A DNA stretch of 27,797 bases from an uncultured Clostridia bacterium (GCA_949077355.1 CARUQW010000017.1:1-27797); one strand, 5' to 3'; positions 10,501-18,422 are shown, numbered from the stretch's first letter. Notes: generated by a model not told the origin, from the sequence alone. Numbers and translations are program-made.

Positions 10501-11258
10501 GTTATTCAGGAGGAAGTAAATTAGTAGAACATGCACAAGAATTTTTAGACTTACAAGAGCAATACAGAGTAAATGCTGTATTTGCAGCAGCAGTATCAAT
10601 TATGGAAACTGGTGGAGGTCGAACAGGTCATGCGGTTAATGGTAAGAGCAATTGGTTTAATATAGAATGTGTTCATGGAAAATCACATGGAAGATTTGAA
10701 ACTTATGGTTCTGTAAAAGAATCCATAGAGCAATTTTATAAGCAAATTTCTGTAAAAAGTTATTATTTCACAGCAGGAAAATTTACAGTATCAGAAATTG
10801 GTATGACTTACTGTGAAAATGCAGATGTACCAGGGGGATGGATAGAGAGTGTTACAGGTTTTATGACTCAAATGTTTAATGCAGCAGGTGTCAAACCAGT
10901 CACATCTGGAACTGGGCAACAAGGAGAAAAAATTATAGAAGCAGCAAAATCAAAACAAGGATGTGCCTATGTTTATGGAGCTGCTGGACCAAATACATTT
11001 GACTGTTCTGGATTGACACAATGGTGTTACAAACAAGTCGGAATTGATTTGCCGCATAACACAGAAATGCAAAAAAATGCAGCAACGAAAGTGGTACCAG
11101 TATCACAAGCAAGAGTGGGAGATATTTTGTGGAAACAAGGACATGTTGGTCTTTATATGGGAAATAACCAATATATTCATGCACCTCATACAGGAGATGT
11201 AGTAAGGATTGCCAACAATGCAAGTGGATATTTTACATATGCACTACAATTTGATTAA
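7590..11258 (+). CDS. Four-domain cell-wall hydrolase of the conjugation apparatus
   Basis: A 1222-residue membrane-anchored protein (helix about residues 22-45). First comes an M23/LytM-type metallopeptidase (about 213-337) with HGAID (His240, Asp244) and HVHF (His319, His321). A highly charged Asp/Glu/Lys linker follows (about 347-385). A C39-like cysteine peptidase (about 403-567) has Cys437 in GCGPTA and His522 in SHIMAL. A beta-rich region without recognised family runs to about 930. A glucosaminidase-like domain (about 973-1100, 'AAAVSIMETGGG') precedes a C-terminal NlpC/P60 domain (about 1110-1222) with Cys1139 in DCSGL and His1185 in GHVGLY. It probably opens peptidoglycan for the secretion channel, like the smaller VirB1-like enzymes of other Gram-positive elements. 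The ribosome site is GAGGTGA. Confidence 0.88.
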   Translation: MEEAKKAIKELGKKIKRHYKRIIQAIIVLVMTLVLLAGALYFVTVDDGTYKEDDWSSTPFAASQYTGGVSVEKDGTLKSGMTAQELWDKMLKNKSRVNEYLKNPEELARLMRAEIVTQYPDTRPNPDEEINWDEVIKDADLLQGIIKFKRADVDGNKKTMSYVSPEEFQGYIDEYNSSGSETAKQNALTHFTLKKATSQSAGGDGVNYNGPALYWPTDGTTITSYFGPRSAPLPGASTNHGAIDIGVPVGTNVYACEKGTVTCASMAGNAGNLVTIDHGNGYVTKYMHNSVFKVNVGDTVEKGQVIALAGSTGNSTGPHVHFQIEYNGTKIDPLNFKYHNGMGDGTGGFGEDDEEDEKDEKDKEDKEDKDKKDDKKDNKKDKNTSAKKATATPVTDGDGYRELYTSSGGITYKHYKQFEGSYAENPYWNGTIHNSGCGPTAVATLASGIVNSDSNPGTIAAEMNATYGVTSYSTLQSEMNSLGMPSEVVQSPSAETIQDYLKNGKVMLVSVTNSTIFTNNSHIMALVDINDQGQVYICNPGSSSLHGWYDIGEIMKGCQYIVVTDAGKGGVAPSKQNTSNYVAVVATWRQQDTNITSNQSGVGESSTLYSMTTTNVNYEEMVDPYTMPFDLLWALLVVGEDKNFVFELADLVYNSKIEITVHDNLTVNTDIDEWHYTQRTKAEVNATITAHCNGKSATGRVNKDVHDPDPSNPDKEFVTTKTVVTQTNTLNVVLTKADVWIVKYENEFVYVGASAGDDRTSKVTKPNQAYPIQPSSTGNSYSCEHIDAKKSELKSKVVTSAIQSDHKTGGAEMEVGAYPVTFDEVINVKYYQRYINIYDNITNKTSTQKYVQGIPVMEEKTDKKSKEPNFVTIFRKKKYKLNKSRIKDAARWLFEIIENNESTADMLDLIKYLLYKATGVVYDGIESFDFGIFYPSTLQTVGEGDYIVHIDKSDPGIVIDDVETLKKAFAGYSGGSKLVEHAQEFLDLQEQYRVNAVFAAAVSIMETGGGRTGHAVNGKSNWFNIECVHGKSHGRFETYGSVKESIEQFYKQISVKSYYFTAGKFTVSEIGMTYCENADVPGGWIESVTGFMTQMFNAAGVKPVTSGTGQQGEKIIEAAKSKQGCAYVYGAAGPNTFDCSGLTQWCYKQVGIDLPHNTEMQKNAATKVVPVSQARVGDILWKQGHVGLYMGNNQYIHAPHTGDVVRIANNASGYFTYALQFD

Positions 11259-11276
11259 AAAGAAGGAGGGTCTTAT

Positions 11277-12431
11277 ATGGATAGGCGTAAAAGAAAAATA
11301 GGAATTACCATTATGATTGTTATAATTCTAATTTGTTTATGTATAGGATTATTATATATAACAAATAAGGATAGTTCAGAAATAGATAAAGTAGATGGCG
11401 TACTAGAAGGTGATGGAACACCTAACTATGAAGTTCAAAAGATAAAAGACCCTTCTAAGTTTTTTACCATAGAAGCATGTATACAAAACAATAGTAATGA
11501 TAGCTTTAAAGCGAAAGACATGAATGTACTAGAAGGTGATATCATTTATAGCTATGCGGTATATGGAACCATAGAAAATAAAGAAGAAGCATATTTTATT
11601 GTAAGAGTTGACATGGATAAGGCAACATTTGTTATAGAAGAATTAGAAAATCGATATCAAAATATTGACCAAATTAATTTAGAAACAGATTTACAAGAAA
11701 TAAAAGAGAATGGAAAAAATACAATCGAATTTATGACAATGACAGAAGAAGATATTTGTAGAATGTATTTAAAACATTATACAACACTAGAATTAGAGAA
11801 TGTAGAAGAAGCTTATAAATTAATAGATGAAAAATATAAAGCAGAAAGATTTTCTAATCTAGAAGAATACAAAGAATATGTGGAAGAATATAAAGGAATT
11901 ATTGAAGAAGGAACATTAACGAAATATTTAGTTAATTACTATGATGATTATATCGAATATGTATTAGTAGATAATTATAATACTTCTTATACAATAAGAG
12001 CAAAAGGAATATATGACTATACAATCTATTTAGATAATTATACAGTAAAAGTAGAAAATTTTGAAAAAGATTATCAAAATTTAAACAGTACAGACAAAGT
12101 ACAATCTAATGTTTATATATTTTTGCAAATGATTAATACCAAAGATTATAAACATGCCTATGCTTTATTAGATGATACTTTTAAAAATAATAATTTTGCA
12201 ACATTAGAAGATTTTAAACAATATGTAAAAAATAATTTCTTTTCTTATAATTTAAATGCAGCAGAGATAGAAATCAAAGAAGAGGGAAATTATTATATTT
12301 ATGAAACAACTTTAAAAGAAAATGCTAGTAGTGCAGCAGAAGAGAAAAAATTTACGGTTATTATGAAACTAGAAGAAGGAACTGATTTTGTCATGTCATT
12401 TAATATAGAAGCGGAGGCAACGAATGATTGA
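11277..12431 (+). CDS. Membrane-anchored protein with two NTF2-like repeats
   Basis: A 384-residue protein with one N-terminal helix (about residues 8-28) and an extracellular part. Two related segments are visible: about 158-255 ('MYLKHYTTLELENVEEAYKL') and about 280-384 ('FLQMINTKDYKHAYALLDDT'). Each begins with a helix and the 'A-Y-x-L-(L/I)-D' pattern typical of NTF2-like/DUF4878 domains. Two such domains in one protein is the arrangement of TcpC/VirB8-type proteins. It follows the hydrolase by 18 bases with a GAAGGAGG ribosome site. Its 3' end overlaps the ABC ATPase gene by 8 bases. The function as a channel scaffold is inferred. Confidence 0.55.
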   Translation: MDRRKRKIGITIMIVIILICLCIGLLYITNKDSSEIDKVDGVLEGDGTPNYEVQKIKDPSKFFTIEACIQNNSNDSFKAKDMNVLEGDIIYSYAVYGTIENKEEAYFIVRVDMDKATFVIEELENRYQNIDQINLETDLQEIKENGKNTIEFMTMTEEDICRMYLKHYTTLELENVEEAYKLIDEKYKAERFSNLEEYKEYVEEYKGIIEEGTLTKYLVNYYDDYIEYVLVDNYNTSYTIRAKGIYDYTIYLDNYTVKVENFEKDYQNLNSTDKVQSNVYIFLQMINTKDYKHAYALLDDTFKNNNFATLEDFKQYVKNNFFSYNLNAAEIEIKEEGNYYIYETTLKENASSAAEEKKFTVIMKLEEGTDFVMSFNIEAEATND

Positions 12432-13161
12432 AATAAAAAAGGTATCAAAAGCATATAGAAAAAACGAAAAAGTAATAAAAAATATAGACTTAAAAATTAA
12501 TGATGGAGAGATTTTTGGTTTCCTAGGACCCAATGGAGCGGGGAAAACCACAACCATAAAAATGATGACAGGAATACTAGATATTGATGAAGGAGATATT
12601 TTAGTAGATGGAAAAAGCATCATTAAAAATCCCATTGAAGCGAAAAAACAAATTGGTCTTGTGACAGACAATCCAGATATGTTTTTAAAATTAAAGGGAA
12701 TTGAATATTTGAATTTTATTGCTGATATGTATGAAATTGAAAAAGAAGTAAGGGAAAAAAGAATCCTTGCATTAGCAAAAGAATTTGGAATTTATGAAGT
12801 ATTAGGTGATAAAATTCAAAGTTATTCTCATGGTATGAGACAAAAAATAGCGATTATAGCAGTATTATTACACAATCCTAAGAATTGGATTTTAGATGAG
12901 CCGCTTACTGGTTTAGATCCTGAAGCGGCTTTCAACTTAAAAAATAAAATGAAACAACATGCAAAAGCAAATAATGCTGTGTTTTTTTCTACTCATATTT
13001 TAGAAGTAGCAGAAAAGCTATGTGATAGAATAGGGATAATCCATCAAGGAGAATTAATTTTTGTTGGCACCTATGAAGAAATGAAAAAAGAATTAAAAGA
13101 AAATGCTTCGTTAGAAGAATTGTTTATGGAGATAACAAAAAGAAATGAAAAAAATAGTTAG
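12424..13161 (+). CDS. ABC transporter ATP-binding protein
   Basis: A 245-residue ABC ATPase of the ABC-2 exporter type. Walker A is GPNGAGKTT (residues 35-43), the signature is YSHGMRQK (about 135-142), Walker B is WILDEP (about 155-160) and the switch histidine is in STHI (about 190). All key residues are present, so it should be active. It overlaps the upstream gene by 8 bases and the downstream permease gene by 17 bases, so the three are probably translated together. The substrate is not apparent; such pairs often export peptides, drugs or lipids. Confidence 0.92.
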   Translation: MIEIKKVSKAYRKNEKVIKNIDLKINDGEIFGFLGPNGAGKTTTIKMMTGILDIDEGDILVDGKSIIKNPIEAKKQIGLVTDNPDMFLKLKGIEYLNFIADMYEIEKEVREKRILALAKEFGIYEVLGDKIQSYSHGMRQKIAIIAVLLHNPKNWILDEPLTGLDPEAAFNLKNKMKQHAKANNAVFFSTHILEVAEKLCDRIGIIHQGELIFVGTYEEMKKELKENASLEELFMEITKRNEKNS

Positions 13162-14809
13162 TTTAACAAAAGTATTTGTCAAAGAATTTTATCAAAATTT
13201 ACCGATTTTTGATAAAAAGAAAAATAAACTAAATAAGAAATCTATATTTTTCTGGTTAATGGTAATTGTTTTACTAGCAATTACCTATCTTAGTTATGAA
13301 ATAATAACCTTTTTAATAAAGGCAGGACAACCAGAAATGTTTTTAAATTTGCACTTTTTTATTTTAGCTATTGTATTATTATTTCAAACAATATTAGTTT
13401 GTGCCAATATCTTCTTTTTTTCGAAAGACATAGAAAAAGTTTTGCCTATGCCAATCAAACCAGTGGAATTATTATTAGCTAAATTTAATACACTGTTATG
13501 TATGTTATATCTATCAGAATCTATTTTAGGAATCATTCCACTTACTTTATATGGATTTTTAAATCATGTGCATCCTATATTTTATTTATGGGAAGTGATT
13601 ATTTTAGCTATAATTCCTGTTTTCATAGGCGTTTTTGTGAGTACTATTTTATTAGGAATTATGCGATTTGCGAAATTTGTTCGAAACAAAGAGGTTTTTC
13701 AAATAATTGTTACCATAGCATTGGTTCTGATGGTTTGCATAGTAGAAGCAAGAGTATTGATAGGATTATTTGCGATGAAAAATGATGAACAAGCCTTACA
13801 ACAATTTACTAGTTTTAATCAAAAAGTAGAACAAATAGGAAGTTATTTTTTAATCATGAATCCGAGTATTGTTGCTTTATCAAAACCATTTAGTGTGGAA
13901 GCAATTTTAGCATTGATTCAATTAATCGCTTATTCTGTTATGAGTGGATTTGTTTTTATAACCATAGGAAAAATTACTTATTTAAAAGATATTTTAAGAA
14001 ATCTTGTAAGTGATGCTAAGAGAAAGAAGAAAATCGAGATAGAAAGTAATATAAAATTTCATAGCAAAAGGAAAGCTTATATTGCAAAAGAGTTTAAACT
14101 TTTAGTAAGAGAACCGATTTTTTTAATACAATGCGTATTTCCAATAGGAATTATTTTAATAACTGGTATTCTTATTGTAGGAGTTTTATTACCAATTATC
14201 ATGGAAGTAATACAAGATGAATCAATTCAAAGTATGATACAACAATTAACTTTTAATGCAGAGGCAGTATGTGATATACTTATTATTTTACAAGTGCTGT
14301 TTTCTATTTCTAATATTTCTTTAACAGCTGTTTCAAGAGAAGGGAAAGATGCACCATTGATGAAACAATTTCCAATTGGGTTGTATCAACAATTTTGGTA
14401 TAAAAATATTCCTCAAATTACTTTAAATTTTATTGTTTCGATTGTGGTAATTGGTATCATTGGATATTTTATACCAAGTATGCCTTTAGGCTATCTATTT
14501 TTAGTATGGGTCATAGCAATGTTATTAAATTTAATCAATAGTTTTTTGATGTTGCTAGTAGACTTAAGAAGACCTAATTTAAATTGGGATACAGCCTATT
14601 CGGTTGTCAAAAGAAATGATAATAAAATTTTTCAATATGCCTATATGATAGGAAATATATTGTTTTTAATGTATTTGTCTAAATTATTTAAAGATGCTAA
14701 TATTTTAGTGACATTAATAGGAGAAATGTTTGTTTTTGTTATGATATTTGTGATAATAGAGAGAGGTATTAAAAAATGGCAGAATAAATTATATAATAAA
14801 ATTGTATGA
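13145..14809 (+). CDS. ABC exporter permease
   Basis: A 554-residue polytopic membrane protein with about ten to twelve hydrophobic segments, resembling large 'putative ABC exporter' permeases that pair with a separate ATPase. It starts inside the ATPase gene (17-base overlap). The central hydrophilic part ('SDAKRKKKIEIESNIKFHS') would be cytoplasmic. It ends 29 bases before a strong bidirectional terminator, which closes the operon. The substrate is unknown. Placement at the end of a conjugation operon could mean a housekeeping exporter that happens to follow, or immunity/transport linked to the element. Confidence 0.8.
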   Translation: MKKIVSLTKVFVKEFYQNLPIFDKKKNKLNKKSIFFWLMVIVLLAITYLSYEIITFLIKAGQPEMFLNLHFFILAIVLLFQTILVCANIFFFSKDIEKVLPMPIKPVELLLAKFNTLLCMLYLSESILGIIPLTLYGFLNHVHPIFYLWEVIILAIIPVFIGVFVSTILLGIMRFAKFVRNKEVFQIIVTIALVLMVCIVEARVLIGLFAMKNDEQALQQFTSFNQKVEQIGSYFLIMNPSIVALSKPFSVEAILALIQLIAYSVMSGFVFITIGKITYLKDILRNLVSDAKRKKKIEIESNIKFHSKRKAYIAKEFKLLVREPIFLIQCVFPIGIILITGILIVGVLLPIIMEVIQDESIQSMIQQLTFNAEAVCDILIILQVLFSISNISLTAVSREGKDAPLMKQFPIGLYQQFWYKNIPQITLNFIVSIVVIGIIGYFIPSMPLGYLFLVWVIAMLLNLINSFLMLLVDLRRPNLNWDTAYSVVKRNDNKIFQYAYMIGNILFLMYLSKLFKDANILVTLIGEMFVFVMIFVIIERGIKKWQNKLYNKIV

Positions 14810-14838
14810 TTTTATTATATCTAAAAAAGGACAAAGAA

Positions 14839-14888
14839 AAAACTAGTCAATCTTGCTCAATTTTACTTGAGAACTTTTGACTAGTTTT
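14839..14888. terminator. Bidirectional terminator between convergent genes
   Basis: A perfect 12-bp stem, AAAACTAGTCAA (14839-14850) with TTGACTAGTTTT (14877-14888), encloses a second small stem CTCAA/TTGAG. A-rich and T-rich flanks suit termination both of the ABC permease transcript (plus) and of the surface-protein pseudogene (minus). Confidence 0.85.
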
Positions 14889-14908
14889 ATTATACAATTT
14901 ACATTCTC

Positions 14909-14931
14909 AACCCCTGCCGAATAAAGGGGTT
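14909..14931. promoter_or_regulatory. Hairpin just downstream of the DGR-like variable region
   Basis: AACCCCT (14909-14915) pairs with AGGGGTT (14925-14931), a 7-bp stem with a 9-nt loop, 27 bases past the stop codon of the minus-strand surface-protein gene. In the Bordetella phage DGR a hairpin at the same relative position, just after the variable region, supports target recognition. The role here is by analogy only. Confidence 0.5.
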
Positions 14932-14957
14932 AAGGTTCAAGGTCACGGTTTAAAGTG

Positions 14958-16551
14958 CTAGAACGCGAGCACCGGACGGAACGAATTGTTGCTGTCCTCA
15001 CTGCCATCCGTACTATTGAAACAGAACACACCCGCATTGGCTCCACCATCGTAACCGCCCCCACGTATGAAGAACGGATAGGTCGTGCACGGGAAGATAG
15101 AGCAGTCTTCATGCCAGCTCGTGTTACCACTACCATCCCTAGATGTCTCTAATATAGCATCTCCATATCCATATCCTAGACTTTTGTAAGATGTATAATT
15201 ATAACTATGGACATCTTTTGTTATATTGTATGGGTATACGGTTGCATACTTCGTACTTAATGTTTTATATCCTTCACTACCTTCTGTATCTGCTGTTCTG
15301 CTCACAAAACTACTTCCATAGTATAAGTTTGAATTTCCGTTTGTAATATAACTTGCTGTTTTTTCAGATGCTCCTCCAGATAAATCATAGATTCCATAAA
15401 TATTTCCTGTTGTACTTGCCTTTGCTCCTGTATCTGTATTATAAGCATTTGTTACTCCTGAAGCAGAAGAAGCATTTGTACTTCCTCCTCCATTTCCAGT
15501 TATATATGAACTACTGTTATTAATATCGATTTCATGTCCATTTCTTCCATATTGACTTTGTGTTAAATATGCTACTGCTCCCCATTCACTATTTTTCATC
15601 ATATGACTTTCTTTTTCTCTATCATATTCATAAGCTTTTGTATAACTGTTTCCTATATTACTATTTCTCCAACTTTGTACTCCCGGTACTATTTTCATAG
15701 TTGCACTAGTTCCTTCTGAACTATCTGTTGCATCACTATGGCTTGCTTCATATTTGGCTACCCATATTCCTGAAAGTTCTTTATCCCATTCTCCATTTTT
15801 AAAATTATTGTTTGTTCCATTTCAATATATTTTATGCCATTTGCTATTACTGTTTTTGCACTAGGGCTTAATGCCTGTTTTACATTTCCATTTACCTCTC
15901 GTATTCCATCTCCATCGCAATATCCTGTTATTTGATCACTACTGCTATTAGCATAGTATACAATTCGATAAGCATATCTTGGAATCCATACAAAGTAGCT
16001 ATCTCCATTTTTTGCATTTGCCCAATGACTTTCTAAATTATCTTCTGTTCCTGTCTTTGCCTTGTAGTTATACCAGCTTGTATCACTTTTGGTGGTTGTA
16101 CTTTTTGTTGTTCTATCCCATTTTACTGGTGTCATATTTCCTAAATTCGGTTGATTTGGAATTCCTATTATTTGGTCACCTGTATTCAACCATATCACTT
16201 CGACCCTTCCATAAACCATTGAAAATTCTACTGGTATTTGATTTACTTCTATTGTTTTCGTCGCTATTTTTGTTACTCCATCTGTTGTTGCTGTTACTTC
16301 TATTTTATAGATTCCATTTAATGTTGTTTCAAATGTTCCTATTTTTCCATTAACAGTCCCTGTTAATTCTGTTCCTTTATTTACATTGTTATTTTGATAC
16401 TGTCTACACTTCCTACGGCATTTGTTACTTCTACTGTTATTGTTACTTTTGTTCCACTTAGTTGTTGTTTTGGATCAAATTCTGGTCTTACTCCTTTTGC
16501 ATTTTCAAAATTTATTTTCTCCAGCAAAGATATTATTTTAAAAATAGTTTC
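14958..16551 (-). pseudogene. Surface protein with C-type-lectin tail, frameshifted and 5'-truncated
   Basis: Three reading frames must be joined to restore one protein. 16551-16381 gives an Ig-like segment ('GTKVTITVEVTNAVGSVDS'). 16384-15758 continues with 'GTELTGTVNGKIGTFETTL' and 'YFVWIPRYAYRIVYY'. About 15815-14958 gives 'GIWVAKYEASHSDAT', 'NSEWGAVAYLTQSQYGRNG', 'GNIYGIYDLSGGASE' and the variable tail. The shifts lie near 16385 and 15815, and the second seems to come with a small deletion. The prepilin-like leader usual for this family is missing: an in-frame TAG stands at 16552 and nothing similar lies upstream. The C-terminal frame alone is open for 246 residues (ATG at 15698). Likely an inactive copy, unless the shifts are assembly errors. 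Confidence 0.8.
14961..15135 (-). other. Probable DGR variable region (VR)
   Basis: This is the 3' end of the minus-strand surface-protein gene. It encodes a C-type-lectin-like tail with FFIRGGGYDGG, AGVFCFNSTDG and SNNSFRPVLAF. By hand count it is about 55% G+C, against roughly a third or less around it. Asn, Ser, Asp and Gly codons sit where a template with AAC/AAT codons would be altered at adenines (for example AGT, GAT, GGT and AGC), between invariant AGVF and SFRPVL blocks. This is the pattern of DGR target genes. The matching template repeat and reverse transcriptase were not found in the window. Boundaries are approximate. Confidence 0.7.
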
Positions 16552-16651
16552 CTATTTTACAACTGCATTTTATCAAAAATCGAAGGCATTGTTAATAAGT
16601 TAACATTTTGCATTATTTTGGCTGCTTTATGTTCGCTTTGCTAAGGTACAA

Positions 16652-16685
16652 AAAATAACAAAGCATTATGATACTTTGTTATTTT
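16652..16685 (-). terminator. Terminator of the J-domain gene
   Basis: AAAATAACAAAG (16652-16663) and CTTTGTTATTTT (16674-16685) form a perfect 12-bp stem. Read on the minus strand it is followed by a T-run, and it lies about 60 bases past the J-domain stop codon. Confidence 0.8.
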
Positions 16686-16745
16686 GACTTCTTAACAGGG
16701 ATTATCATATGGGTAACCTTAATTGAGTCCTTATTGTTCTATTTA

Positions 16746-17369
16746 TTAATTTATTTTAAATTGTTGTAAAAAATTAAAAAAATAATCTTGCACAAAGGGA
16801 ATTTGCCATAATAAAAATAAGATAAAAAGAGTAATTATAAGTGTTAAAAATCCCTTTATATAATCTTTTAATGATTTTTTATATCTTATTTTATAACCAC
16901 GGTTTTTTAAATCTTGAATATAAGCATCATGATAAGCCTTTTGTCTAGCATGTTGTAAACATTCTTGGTAGGCTAATTCTTCTTGCCTTTTTCTTAATTC
17001 CTCCTGATATTGTTTTTCACGTTGTAACTGTTGTTCATATAGCAATTTTTGTTGAGACTTTAAATGAGATTCTTTTTCCCTTGTATAATCAGTTTTCGGA
17101 ATTGCATTAGTATAAGTTTGCTGCTGTTGTTTTTCTTTTCTTTCTCTTTCCTCAGCAAGAGAATTATCATATATGTGTTTTTTTCCTGCATCTGATAAAA
17201 TTTCATAAGCCTCATTAATTTCCTTTAAAATTTCTTCCGCTTGTATCTTATTTTCAGGTGTTTGCAAATCAGGATGATATTTTTTAGCCAAAACTTTATA
17301 AGCCTTTTCTATAATTTCAGGAGAAGCATTTTCATTAACCTGTAAAATATCATAATAATTTTTACTCAT
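16746..17369 (-). CDS. Membrane-anchored J-domain (DnaJ-like) protein
   Basis: A 207-residue protein with an N-terminal J domain (about residues 4-68) containing the HPD motif (32-34) that stimulates Hsp70/DnaK ATPase. A long Gln/Glu/Arg-rich probable coiled coil follows (about 75-150), then one C-terminal membrane helix (about 172-192). It has no Gly/Phe region, zinc fingers or substrate-binding domain, so it is not DnaJ proper; it would recruit DnaK to the membrane. The ribosome site is GGGAAAGGA, 10 bases before the start. It has its own promoter and terminator. Confidence 0.88.
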   Translation of the reverse strand: MSKNYYDILQVNENASPEIIEKAYKVLAKKYHPDLQTPENKIQAEEILKEINEAYEILSDAGKKHIYDNSLAEERERKEKQQQQTYTNAIPKTDYTREKESHLKSQQKLLYEQQLQREKQYQEELRKRQEELAYQECLQHARQKAYHDAYIQDLKNRGYKIRYKKSLKDYIKGFLTLIITLFILFLLWQIPFVQDYFFNFLQQFKIN

Positions 17370-17392
17370 AACATTAAAATCCTTTCCCTAAT

Positions 17393-17421
17393 AATATAAC
17401 ACAAATAAAAAAATGTTTCAA
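17393..17421 (-). promoter_or_regulatory. Promoter of the J-domain gene
   Basis: On the minus strand: TTGAAA (17421-17416), a 17-bp spacer and TATATT (17398-17393). It lies about 25 bases before the start codon of the J-domain gene. Confidence 0.7.
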
Positions 17422-17496
17422 TCATGGTTAAGAATTAAGAACATTTTAGTGTTTTATTTCATATTAAGTATTAAAATAAAAAAGGAGTATTTTAAT

Positions 17497-18361
17497 ATGA
17501 AAAATAAAATGGGATTGTGTTTAGCTGGTGGTGGAGTGAAGGGAGCAGCACATATAGGTGCAATGAAAGCCTTAGAAGAAAAAAATATAAAATTTGAATA
17601 TGTGGGAGGAACTTCATCACGGCAGTATTGTGGCATGTTTATATGCGATGGGATTTCAAGCAGATACCATGTATAAAATTTTTAAAAAATATTGTAAAAA
17701 AATAAAATATGTTGATATTTATCATATTTTTAAATTAATATTAGGTTTAATTTTCACAGGAAAGATTCAGATAGATGGATTAAATAGTGGAAAACAAATT
17801 GAAAAATTAATCAATCAAATAGGAAAATCGAAAGGAATTTATAATATTTCTGATATAAAAATGCCATTGGTAATACCAAGTGTTGAATTGTGTAAAGGGA
17901 ATGTAGTTTGCTTTACTTCATTTCAAAGTAGAAATTTTTCTTCTGATTCGATTCAATATATAAATGATATTAACATTGGAAAAGCAGTAAGGGCAAGTTG
18001 TAGTTATCCTGTCGTTTTTTCACCTTGTGTGTATAAAAATATTAAATTAATTGATGGTGGAATTCGTGAAAATGTACCTTGGAAAGAAGTAAAAGCTTTG
18101 GGAGCAGAGAAAGTATTTAGCATTATGTTTGATGATAAAATAGATGATAATTGTGACAAAAATTTAGTAGAAGTGGCAGGACGTTCCATTAATTTGTTAA
18201 GTAGAGAGCTTTCTAATTATGAAATGGAGGGAGCGGATTATGTGTTAAAAATAAAAAGCGATAAAATAGGTTTGTTAGATATGAGTAAAATTGATGAATT
18301 GTATCAATTGGGATATCAGCAAACAAAAGAATTTATTAATAAAAATTTACATATACATTGA
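17497..18361 (+). pseudogene. Patatin-like phospholipase, frameshifted at the nucleophile motif
   Basis: The first frame (17497-17676) gives the oxyanion-hole motif LAGGGVKGAAHIGA and FEYVGGTSS. The second (to 18361) gives GSIVACLYAMGFQADTMY and the catalytic IDGGIRENVPW. Removing one C at 17620 joins them into VGGTSSGSIVA, the G-x-S-x-G nucleophile elbow of patatin-like lipases (Ser/Asp dyad), for a protein of about 287 residues. The start at 17497 has an AAAGGAG ribosome site. As given, the gene is broken exactly at the active site; the rest is well conserved, so the loss is recent or is a sequencing error. Predicted role if intact: lipid acyl hydrolase. Confidence 0.88.
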
Positions 18362-18386
18362 AAAATGTAAATAAATATGATACTAT
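18358..18386 (+). promoter_or_regulatory. Promoter of the small toxin gene
   Basis: TTGAAA (18358-18363), exactly 17 bp, TACTAT (18381-18386). The -35 box overlaps the stop codon of the patatin gene. Expected transcript start is near 18393. Confidence 0.7.
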
Positions 18387-18393
18387 AAAATCG

Positions 18394-18422
18394 CCTTCAT
18401 AGAGGAGGTGATTTTATGAAGG
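18394..18422 (+). promoter_or_regulatory. Leader hairpin hiding the toxin ribosome site
   Basis: CCTTCAT (18394-18400) is the perfect complement of ATGAAGG (18416-18422), which includes the start codon, and the loop holds AGAGGAGG. An alternative pairing of AAAATCGCCT with AGGAGGTGATTTT would also cover the ribosome site. Such leader structures restrain translation in Fst-type toxins. Confidence 0.6.

Noticed and set aside
14955..15152. Plus-strand frame across the variable region
   Set aside because: It is a shadow of the G+C-rich minus-strand tail; it has no ribosome site and the minus frame matches a known protein family.
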